Assembly: GCF_000025325.1 (NCBI RefSeq)
Contig: NC_013745.1
Location: 186,001-250,000, forward strand
DNA length: 64,000 nucleotides
Source of the DNA: Haloterrigena turkmenica DSM 5511
Lineage (GTDB): Archaea > Halobacteriota > Halobacteria > Halobacteriales > Natrialbaceae
Reading direction: 5' to 3'
The notes under the pieces are model-generated. The model was not told the origin of the DNA, did no database searches, and was given only the letters and a program-made list of their open reading frames with translations. Of this stretch, positions 17,076 through 25,600 are shown piece by piece. The stretch's first letter is position 1, and each line of letters starts with the position of its first letter. Both the position numbers and the translations under genes were made by a program.

Positions 17076-18511
17076 ATCTACATCCATATTCCATAGTACG
17101 GCGAGCGATGGAGGAGGCCTCCTCATCCGTAAGTGCATTCGCCGGTCTATTAGTATTCTTGTACATAACTAACAATATAAATCGTCTTTTTGAGTTGATT
17201 TTGATATTTATAATTCTTACTATAGTTGATATTATTATGGAATTTATCCGCTGGCACCGGTTTTCTTACACAATTGAGAATGGACACTTGCAGATACAGT
17301 CCGGACTTTTCAACAGACAACACCGAACGATTCCGCTAGATCGGATACAGCAGGTCGATATCATACAAGACGGGCTCAGTAGTGTATTCGGGTTAGCAAT
17401 CGTGAGATGTGAGACCGCAGGAACCAAGGTCGAGAGCGAAATCGAACTACGATACGTGGGAAAAGATCAAGCCAACTCGATTCGAAAGCGTCTCGGGGAG
17501 ACGACCTCGACAGCAACGGCCAATTCTGACCCCACCGTGCTATACCAAGCATCGCCTCGGTCGCTCGCCCTGCGGAGCTTGACTACTTTACATTCGAAAT
17601 ATGTGTTGCTCGGGCTTGTCACCATTGTAATCGGTCTCTCAGAACTCCTGTCATCCTCCTTGGACCGTATCTCGGTTCCGTCCGTGATGGTCGGCGGTCC
17701 CGTCATAATCGCTGATGGGATCCTCGTTGTCGGAATTATCCTCGTCATAGCATGGTCCGTCGGCGCCGTCGTGACCATGTTCAAATACTACGATTTGACT
17801 GTCACGTGGGCGGATAAAACTCTCAGAAGCAGTGGGGGACTACTGTACGATTTCACTACCGAGATTCCCCTCGAAAAGGTTCAGATGATGCGGATATCGG
17901 CAAATCTGTTACACCGAGTGTTTGGCTACGCGGAACTAACAGTAGCATCCGCGGGGATAGCAGAACATAAACCCTGGCCATTCAGAAAACCGCTGATCCC
18001 GCTTGATACTCGGAGTACCATTGAGACTGTCGCACGACAAATCCTTGAGTACCGGGACGGTTCGTTACAGCGGCCACCAAAGCGGATGCGCCGACGGTAT
18101 ATTATACGGTATGCGATGGCTATCTGTATTATCACTGCCGTCTCCTGTATCGGCGGACTACTGTGGTCTGGGTACATTAGCCTCTTCTGTGCGTGGCCGC
18201 TGGTATTTCTTCCAGTAGGTCCAGTCCTCGCACATCTTACCTATAGGAGCCGCGGTATCGAACTACAGAACGATACTCTGGTTCTCAGACGAGGTGTAGT
18301 TCGGCAGCACACGTACGTGGTTCCCATTGAACGAGTCCAGACCGTCACACTGTCTCAATCTGTGTTTCAGCGCCGTCTAAGTCTAGCAACAGTCTCTATC
18401 GACACAGCGGCACCCTTTCTTTCAGTCAGGCTGCGCGCGGTGGATTTCGACGCCCAGACTATCGAATCTATTTATCAGGATATAAAACAAATGACTGTTG
18501 ACACTACTTAA
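17072..18511 (+). CDS. YdbT-like membrane protein with three PH (bPH_2) domains
   Basis: The 479-residue protein starts at a GTG overlapping the YdbS-like stop. Three pairs of membrane helices alternate with three bPH_2 domains at about 65-145 (RTIPLDRIQQVDIIQDGLSS), 250-325 (TEIPLEKVQMMRISANLLHR) and 395-470 (VVPIERVQTVTLSQSVFQRR). Each has the family core P-(L/I)-x-(R/K)-(I/V)-Q. The order and length match bacterial YdbT. With the 16617 gene it probably forms a membrane complex that shields the producer from, or helps export, the halocin-like peptide. No other candidate immunity gene is seen next to the precursor, apart from the precursor's own N-terminal domain. Confidence 0.78.
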   Translation: MNLHPYSIVRRAMEEASSSVSAFAGLLVFLYITNNINRLFELILIFIILTIVDIIMEFIRWHRFSYTIENGHLQIQSGLFNRQHRTIPLDRIQQVDIIQDGLSSVFGLAIVRCETAGTKVESEIELRYVGKDQANSIRKRLGETTSTATANSDPTVLYQASPRSLALRSLTTLHSKYVLLGLVTIVIGLSELLSSSLDRISVPSVMVGGPVIIADGILVVGIILVIAWSVGAVVTMFKYYDLTVTWADKTLRSSGGLLYDFTTEIPLEKVQMMRISANLLHRVFGYAELTVASAGIAEHKPWPFRKPLIPLDTRSTIETVARQILEYRDGSLQRPPKRMRRRYIIRYAMAICIITAVSCIGGLLWSGYISLFCAWPLVFLPVGPVLAHLTYRSRGIELQNDTLVLRRGVVRQHTYVVPIERVQTVTLSQSVFQRRLSLATVSIDTAAPFLSVRLRAVDFDAQTIESIYQDIKQMTVDTT

Positions 18512-18538
18512 TTGAACAAACCACTTCATGAAGTTTCG

Positions 18539-18790
18539 TTATCTTGTCCCATCAACATCTTCCAGCAGCGTTACTACTACTTCAAAACCGTGGCTGGTAT
18601 AGACGATGGTTTGATGACCTTTCTCAGCGGGTTGCCCCTTCTCAAGGGGGTTGTACTGATTCAATAGGGATAAAACGTCTTGGTTGACCAGCTATAGCAC
18701 TCCATGTTCAAAAGGAACGCTTCAGTACAGTACCAGCAGAGCGTTTTCCCGATCAGGTCGGGACTGTCGCATTCCTCAGGGAGTACCGTG
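18539..18790 (-). pseudogene. Frameshifted zinc-finger protein remnant
   Basis: Two minus-strand pieces read as one damaged gene: ECDSPDLIGKTLCWYCTEAF (zinc-finger-like CxxC after an earlier Cys) in one frame, and NQDVLSLLNQYNPLEKGQPA ... TIVYTSHGFEVVVTLLEDVD with a stop at 18539-18541 in another. The junction is near 18690. The family was not recognised. It marks the right edge of the AT-rich halocin island. Confidence 0.35.
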
Positions 18791-19044
18791 GCTTCAGGGA
18801 GTTCGCCATAGTCCCGCACTCAAGTTCGACCGGAACGTCTCAGTCACAGTCCTCGAGGAAGAGATAGAGGAACACGAACGCCGGTACCAACCCACTAGTT
18901 TCGGTCACTCTTCAATTGTATGAATGTGCTTACCTAGACTGACCAACGCTACTAATATGATGGATATAATAGATATAGTCTGGACACCTTCGCCCCTCCG
19001 AGCGGGTTCGAACATTCGGTTGTGGGAGGTGTCCGTATCGAACC

Positions 19045-19173
19045 ATGTCCAACGACACTACCACGAGCTCCCTGTCCAAGGACACTCGAGACGCCCTCTT
19101 CAACCTCAAGCGTTCTTCCTCAGAGCCGTATGAGGATGTCATCCTCCGAGAAGTCTCGAGTAACGATAATTAG
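19045..19173 (+). CDS. Short ribbon-helix-helix-type antitoxin-like protein
   Basis: The 42-residue product MSNDTTTSSLSKDTRDALFN LKRSSSEPYEDVILREVSSNDN resembles the N-terminal ribbon-helix-helix of VapB-like haloarchaeal antitoxins, where beta-strand T-T-x-x-L is followed by helices containing DALFxLK and YEDVILR. The usual C-terminal toxin-binding tail is very short, and no toxin gene is adjacent. It may be an orphan antitoxin or the stump of one. Confidence 0.5.
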   Translation: MSNDTTTSSLSKDTRDALFNLKRSSSEPYEDVILREVSSNDN

Positions 19174-19375
19174 CCAATCGAATACCATTCTCCGAGGGCA
19201 CGATCGGGGACGAAGACCATGTGGTTCCTTGTCCCATTCCTCAACCTGTCCAATTCGTCCCTCTCGCACGGTTGTTATTGGACTCAGTCATTCGTGTCGT
19301 GGCTGCAGTGGAATGTTCTACTGTGGCCCCTGCCCCCGTGAGACCTTCGGAGAACGTAGTTACACTACTCTATCA

Positions 19376-19693
19376 TGAGCGCCAAACGAAGATACTCCGG
19401 TCGATGTCGGCACCGACGCTGAACAAAGCCCTGAAGAAATCGCTAACCAGGCCACTGCAGACCTTGAAAACAGCACGATTACCAGAGCGACCATTCACCA
19501 TGCCCACGACGGGCTTTACTTTGAACTTGAGAACAGCCTTGGGGTCAAGTCACTCCGTGAACTAACCACACTAATTACGGGATTCGCAGCAGCTCTCTTT
19601 GATGAACCCTCGTTCCGTGACGGCCATCACATGAACCGGAACGGATCGGCTATGGCAATGGTCGAACTCGACCCGTATGATTTTGAACCCTAG
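19376..19693 (+). pseudogene. Hypothetical protein with disrupted start
   Basis: A coherent acidic frame of about 105 residues (EDTPVDVGTDAEQSPEEIAN ... LYFELENSLGVKSLRELTTL ... MVELDPYDFEP) ends at 19691-19693. The frame has no start codon after the TGA at 19376-19378. An ATG one base earlier (19375) is out of frame, so a small deletion has probably separated the start from the body. The family was not recognised; the setting is plasmid or provirus. Confidence 0.45.
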
Positions 19694-19747
19694 AGGAATT
19701 GGAAGTGGTGTTCCGAAAGCGTGTTATCGGAAACCTCGAGCGGGTGA

Positions 19748-19951
19748 TCTAGTCAGGCGGATTTCTCTCCGGTGGACGTCGGGAACGACCCGACCTTAGC
19801 CACTTCTTCGCACATTGTGATCGCCAAGCGGTACGAGCGTTGTATTGAGGACAGTTTGCCGGACGAAGCTGAACGGATTGAGAACGCGCCGACTCTCATG
19901 CGGCAGAAACAGATTGCCAAGGAGATCGCGAAGGAGCACTTCAATTCATGA
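19748..19951 (+). pseudogene. Hypothetical protein fragment
   Basis: An open frame without a start codon encodes ADFSPVDVGNDPTLATSSHI, then VIAKRYERCIEDSLPDEAER and a helical end (QKQIAKEIAKEHFNS). Its stop overlaps the ATG of the next gene (ATGA), so the original operon arrangement is still visible. The 5' end appears lost. Confidence 0.4.
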
Positions 19952-20198
19952 CGAATCAGGACAAGCTTGAGGGCCGTATTGAAGCTCTCCAGCAGAAGAA
20001 AGAGGCGTTGAGAATACGGCCCTTGGCGCGAAGTACGAACAGCAACTCGAGGACCTTCATGAAGAACGGCCTTCAAGTAATGCATTGTCGGCCACGCAAC
20101 GGCAAGAGCAACTTGAGGCACTTCGCCAGAAGGCCTTCGAGCACACGGCGCTCGCCTCGAGATACATGGAACAGATTGCGGAACTTGAGGACAACTAG
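19948..20198 (+). pseudogene. Frameshifted coiled-coil protein
   Basis: From the ATG at 19948 the frame reads MTNQDKLEGRIEALQQKKEA. After a one-base shift near 20012 the next frame continues as ALGAKYEQQLEDLHEERPSS ... QRQEQLEALRQKAFEHTALA ... EQIAELEDN to the TAG at 20196-20198. The product would be an 83-residue coiled coil of the kind found in virus or plasmid operons. It is coupled to the upstream fragment. Confidence 0.45.
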
Positions 20199-20365
20199 TT
20201 CATAAGTCCGGATTCTCCGGGAGCGCGTTCGGAGGATGGAACTCGAGCAGTCGGTTCACCACCAACCGACAGGGACAGGGGGGCGTTTGGCTGACGTCGT
20301 CCTCCTTTGAACGGCCACTCTCCCGCAACACTCCCGGAGAGTCCGACCAGCTACCCTCTAAGACA

Positions 20366-20608
20366 ATGCCAAGCTACGACGATAGCGACTTTCCCGACCT
20401 ACTCGAGACGGTGAATTGGGCACCGGCTTACCGCGTTGTCAACTGTCTCGGGTGTACGTTTCGAATAGCCAATCGCCAGCTGATCTAACTCGCCAAAGAC
20501 GGGGTTGTGGAAGTCCTAGACCCAGAGAACGACGCAAGAGGTATTCCTGATAACGAAACCACTAGTCGGCCCGATATCTGCTGCCGCCTAGCTGACGAGA
20601 CAGATTAA
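20366..20608 (+). pseudogene. Small protein with in-frame TAA
   Basis: MPSYDDSDFPDLLETVNWAP continues to NCLGCTFRIANRQLI, then TAA, then in the same frame LAKDGVVEVLDPENDARGIP ... DICCRLADETD and TAA at 20606-20608. One nonsense mutation explains the break in this 80-codon gene. A CxxC pair is visible before the stop. The family was not recognised. Confidence 0.4.
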
Positions 20609-20648
20609 GGATCTGGGATAATACAGATTCGGTCTATTCTGTCTCTAC

Positions 20649-20889
20649 ATGGCCAAAGCTGCCACTCGAGGAACAAACACTAAGTCTATAGGGGAAACGA
20701 GAAGAGCCTTGTTCCCTGCCGGGGGGTTGGGGGACTCTTGGTTCACAGAAAGGGCGCTGCCGGTTCCACGGCGGGGCTTCCACGGGACCGGGTGAGACGT
20801 CCCACTTGGAAGACAACGACTACGCAGAGGACAAACCAGGCGGTGGACCACCGATCAGTTCGAGGCGAGCAACGAGAGCGGCCCTGTAG
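20649..20889 (+). pseudogene. HGG-motif protein remnant (phage terminase small-subunit type)
   Basis: An ATG at 20649 opens MAKAATRGTNTKS. After a shift near 20690 the frame reads GKREEPCSLPGGWGT, then RCRFHGGASTGPG and a truncated end (GGGPPISSRRATRAAL, stop 20887-20889). The Cys-x-x-x-GWGT and CRFHGGASTGP motifs are those of the HGG-motif proteins that occupy the terminase small-subunit position in haloarchaeal proviruses. This supports a viral origin for part of the 13-22 kb debris. Confidence 0.5.
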
Positions 20890-21051
20890 TCCTTCGTTTG
20901 AGGACTTATAGCAAGTTTCACCGCTATAGACGTAGCTGGCTCTCTCGAGCGGTAGGATACGAGACAGAACGTCCCCCTGCTATGTCCCTATTTTGTGCCG
21001 AGAATCACTTAAAGAGAAACCCATGCAACCCAGCTTTGCATAGGTTCGGTT

Positions 21052-21480
21052 GGCTCTGTTGAAACCCTATTTTTCCGATTGATTCTAGTCTGAAACAGCT
21101 GGCCACTGAAGAGTGCGAGTATATCACACCCATCTGATCGTCACGCCGGGTGTTTGTCCGAGGGGCTCCGTACGCAAAACTATTGTAGGTAGGGAGAGAA
21201 ATCGAAGATATGAACACCACTACTACAACGAAGCGCCTTCCATCACGGGTAGCATGGGTGTTGGGAAGTGTTTCCCTCGTACTTGCGGTCACCGCTTCTG
21301 AGTATCTTGGAGCGGGTCCTATCGGGGCGGTTGTCGGAACAGCTGTTCTGATGTTAGTTTTGGCACGCGTCTATAAATTTGCATCCTCCTAAGGCACCGT
21401 CTATTTCTGCTAGACACACGCTCTGTACTGTCCAATTGAGGGTGTGAAAATTATCGACTTCTGAGGGTTCCAACAGAGCC
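21052..21480. mobile_element. 429-bp non-autonomous transposable element with passenger gene
   Basis: Inverted ends of 17 bp (21052-21068 and 21464-21480; GGCTCTGTTGAAACCCT against GGCTCTGTTGGAACCCT on the other strand) are flanked by a perfect 8-bp direct repeat GTTCGGTT (21044-21051 and 21481-21488). That is the classic mark of transposition. There is no transposase inside; the interior carries the 60-residue membrane peptide gene. Similar ends occur at 29069 and 32422. Confidence 0.75.
21210..21392 (+). CDS. 60-residue membrane peptide inside the 429-bp element
   Basis: The product has a short Thr-rich N-terminus, then two hydrophobic helices (VAWVLGSVSLVLAVTASEYL and GAVVGTAVLMLVLARVY) and a short end. 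Function is unknown. It is the only intact frame within the transposable element, and its codon use looks genic, so it is either a passenger gene or remains of a host gene captured between two IS ends. Confidence 0.5.
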   Translation: MNTTTTTKRLPSRVAWVLGSVSLVLAVTASEYLGAGPIGAVVGTAVLMLVLARVYKFASS

Positions 21481-21488
21481 GTTCGGTT

Positions 21489-21956
21489 CGATATATGCAG
21501 CGGCCTATGCAACTCTACTGTAGCCGAGTTGCGGCTGTGGAGTATGCGCCTCAGAGAACTCGTTATAGCTCCATCTTGTGACCCCGTGGATTATCAGGAC
21601 GGTGCTGGTCGCCGTACCCATGACTGTTATTTCGCGCTAATTTAGCCGACTCGAGCGGGCAGCTGCGCTCAGTTTCCGGAGACAACTGAGTCGTTGGGTG
21701 ACGATGTCCTCGGCAGATATCCCGTACCCGAGAGGGGCATCAATCTAAGAGGTGAAAGAGAATACACACAGCGAGCGGTTGTAAGCAACGTACCGTTATT
21801 AGTTCGTATACCGCTCGATCGGTTCGTCGTTGGTTCACTCTATAGACTCCTCGAGAGGCCACAGGAAAGACACCAGTTGTCCACGGAGAAGTCATACAGG
21901 AGCAGCGCGGAAATCACAAGATAAGATAGTTCAGAACATCCATGAGAGGCATTCAA
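21489..21956. other. Decayed stretch without supported genes
   Basis: No intact gene is visible between the 429-bp element and the virus-type gene at 21957. A minus-strand start at about 21620 (MGTATSTVL) with bases like those at 11711 hints at a relic of the same small gene, but the frame is soon lost. Confidence 0.3.
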
Positions 21957-22633
21957 ATGCAAAGATGCCTCGAGATCGTTGACTATACGATACGGAAGGT
22001 CACGCCGAACATCAAACGAGCGAACGTCAAAGGCGGCGCACAGCCCGTTCGTGAGAAGGAGTTTACGCCGATATCGGGACCGCTATCGAACTCGGTGCGC
22101 TAATTGATGCCGAGGACGCCGTTCTCGTTCCCGGGGGTGATCGGGTCGTCGACGTCAACGGCAACGTCTACAATCGGGGTGTCGACTACGAACTGAGTCG
22201 GAACGAGTTGACGATCACGGCGCTCGCAGATGGCACGATCTTGAATGGTACAGAGTGCCTGATCGACTACGAATACAAAGCTGTCGGGAGCTTCGAGACT
22301 GGTCACTATTTTGGTGATCCACGTGAGGAGGAGGTCGAAACGATCCCGCAACTGACCAGTGAGCGTGGCTGTTTGCAGGCTGCGAAGGCGATCGTCGATA
22401 CGGGTTCGGAGGCTCGGAGCGAGGCCGACGTCTCACTCCCGCCATCGGTCCCGGTCGATCTCTCCCTCGTCGAGCAGTTGGGCCTCGAGGACGTCTCAGG
22501 CGATGCAATGGCAATCTATGAGTTACAGGACTCGCTCGAGGGGTTACAGTTGCGTCTCGGTGATCGAACTCGGGTTCGTGACGCGGTTCAGCAGATGCAG
22601 CGTCAGCTGGCCGCGAACAGCGAGCGAGTGTGA
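21957..22633 (+). pseudogene. Frameshifted virus structural-type protein
   Basis: From the ATG at 21957 the frame reads MQRCLEIVDYTIRKVTPNIK and GGAQPVREKEFTPI. After a shift near 22075 it goes on as IGTAIELGALIDAEDAVLVP, GDRVVDVNGNVYNRGVDYEL and a long acidic C-terminus (SLVEQLGLEDVSGDAMAIYE ... QQMQRQLAANSERV). The strand-rich middle resembles phage tail or baseplate proteins. A second fragment of this gene is found at 27018, on the other side of the protease gene. Confidence 0.5.
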
Positions 22634-22674
22634 CCTAGTTTCCGGGCCAATTAGCACAGAATTACGGTAGGATC

Positions 22675-25600
22675 TTATGTTGCTCTCCCTATCTTTATAT
22701 CAACACCTGAAAGTTTCTCTGTTTGACCGTTATCTTGACCTCCCATATCTTCTGTCATACATCCGTTTTCGCCGTTCACATTTACGGTTGCGGATGGTTC
22801 GACACTATTTTCGTTACAATGTAGGCTGCCCCAAATACGAGCGCTTGATCCGTTCTCCAGTATAAATTCGTCTACCTCTATCTTGCCGTGAATGACAAGT
22901 GAGCTGTTCTCTTCAACAATCAACTCCTTGGTTTCCATTCCACCACGCACAGTTAGGGCTGTATCTGGAAGGACCGTGATAGATTCGGATGCTTCAATCC
23001 CTCCTCTAGCAGTTACCGAACCTTGAGTTGCCGTGACGGTTCCAGTGGCTTCTACACCACCATTGAATTGAGTGTCACGAGCAATCACATTGTGGCCTTC
23101 AGCGTGACCGTTAACACGGCCCTCCTGAATAACTATTGTACTACCATTACCACCTTCGAAACCTCCGTTCATATCACCACGAGCGACGAACATTGATTCC
23201 TTTCCAATTTCCTGTTTTCCGTTCAATCGCCTAGATTCAACCTGTATCTGTCCTATTTGAACTGCACTCTGAATGTCAGCTTTTGTGCGACTATCTATTT
23301 CATCTAGGTGCTGTGGAAGAGAAGAAGCGACGGAAATCGAAAGTGGTTGTGTAGTGTTCGTGAACCCCTGTGAATCAGCAACCGTGAGCGCAGGCTTTAC
23401 TTTTCCAGTCTGTGTGTACTGGTGTGTTGCCGTTGGATCAGCGGTAGTTTCGTCTACTGTGCCATCGCCGTCAAAGTCCCACCGATAGGCTGATACGCTC
23501 GAATCGTCATATGATCCACTTGCGTCAAAGTGAACAGGAGTACCTGCTTTCACCAGCGAGGCATTCGCTGTCATCTTTGGAGTTGGCGATCGATTTCCAA
23601 CTACAACAGCATTAGTCGCCGTTGTCTCTACGGAATTGCCAGCGTCGTCAACGGCTCTTACAGCTACGCTAAGGGTCCCCCGATACGGGCCCAACTCCAG
23701 AGTCGTCGTATAGTTTCCGCTATTTGCTTTTGTAAGTGGGACGTGCTCCCAGTTGGATTCATTGGCAAACGGTGTTGTTGACGGAACTCCGTTACTATCT
23801 CGTTTGGCGGTATAGAGTGTGACGTTCTGGACAGAGCTCCTTGTGTCCGACGTTGAGACGGTGACATTAAGCGATCCAGTAGGGACTACGTTCGTTCTTC
23901 CGTGCGACTCAAAGGAGATACTAGGAACAGTTGGTGGTCGTGTGTCCGAGGTGTCAGTCGTGGCCTTGAACGTGGTGACGGTATTATTCGACAGCGGTGA
24001 CATGCCATGTTGGTCCTGGACACGGAGTCGGACCGAACTGATATTTCTTCTGGCTAATGAAATCGGAACATCTGCTGAATTCTCGGTGAAAGAGTGAGTC
24101 TTATCGCCATTTATCCAGAGATCATACTGTTCTGATGGGCTGTCACTGATTACGTAACCATTCGGCGGCTGACCGACTGTTGGAAATACTGTGCTATTAA
24201 AGTGATGCTCTGAGAGCGACCAGCGCATCAACTTTGACCGGAAGGGATGCTTCTTTACCGCTGTTGTTAGTGACGAGTCATTGTCGAATTCTTGGATGAC
24301 CTGCTGTGGCGTTGCGCTCCATTCGGTGTATCCGAATGATCCTTCTGCGAAGGCATCATGGTAGTGTGCGATAGTTGGCGAGACATAGATAGTCTGATTG
24401 AATATTGTTCCCAGACCAGCAGGCATATATGACTGATATATCGGCACATTATCGAAGTCATCAGCTGCGAGTGTAGCAGAGTACGTTTCGTCAGGCGTCC
24501 CTTTGTAGTATCGAACGGTGTGTGTGTTCAAATCGTCTACATCAATACTGACTGTGTGGAGACCAGATACATGCTGCTTGGTATGCTTTAGGTGATAAAC
24601 CGTCGATGTATTGTATGCTTTCTCACCTTGAGGAGCCGTAATCACGCGACGGACCGCGTAGTTCATGTCCGAAGTCGGACTGATCCGAACTGCAGCTGTT
24701 GGCGCATTTTCAGCGACTACACGTTCATCAATAGGCCCACTATCCAATGTGGCGTTCACGATCACTGTTCGGTTCTGTAATTCATCACCGCTCTGTGGGA
24801 GTGTGCCAGTATCGACCGTCTGGGTGACAGTCTGAGATTCGTCTAAGATAATTGTCTCGAGCCCATCAATATACTCTGATTTCGCTGTGATCACCGGCTG
24901 TCCATTGTGACGGCCTGACGAAACCGCGACATACTCACCCGGTTGTTCAATGGCAAAATGAGCTGTAGAGCCGTCAAACTCTTTTGGACCATATACTCTA
25001 TTCGTCTTAGTGTGCATGAGTGTAATACGATCACCATCTATCGATCCGAGTCCGTGTTTTTTGACCGTTACCTGCCGTTTCGGAACGTATCCAAAGATCG
25101 CAGTCGTATCGCCCACATGAAGTCTCCCAGAGTGAGGTTTTGACAGGTCATTAGTGGTGTTGACTGTCAATGCCAAACTAGCTGTAGAACCTGGTTTGAG
25201 AGTCATTGACGATCGATTCACCGATACAGTCCCGGGATCGGACGACTGAATGGCCACTGCCTTCGCAGAAACATTCACTTGTCGACGCTCTGAGCCCAAA
25301 TTCCGGACAGTAACCGTTTTCGTCACTGTTTCCCCGGCAGGAAATTGTCCGAAGTCGATAGTCGTCGGATCAATTACAATGTCGGGACTGAGTGCTGCCG
25401 TCACGTTGAGTTCGCCACTTCCCTGCGTGTAGATGTCCTGTGAACCGAGGGAATCAGTTGTCGACGTAATCGCATTCTTCACCCGCTGCTCGCTCCATCC
25501 GGGGTGTTTCTCATGGAGAAGCGCGGCGGTTCCAGCTACTATCGGAGTTGAGAATGATGTCCCCTCAGTCGAACGGTATCCAGTAGTACGAGCATCTGGT

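Noticed and set aside
18982-19034. tRNA-like stretch: GGACACC ... GGTGTCC with a GCGGGTTCGAAC segment between
   Set aside because: The outer 7-bp stem is perfect, but the TTCGAA loop has no 5-bp T-stem partner and no D or anticodon arm can be drawn; not a tRNA.
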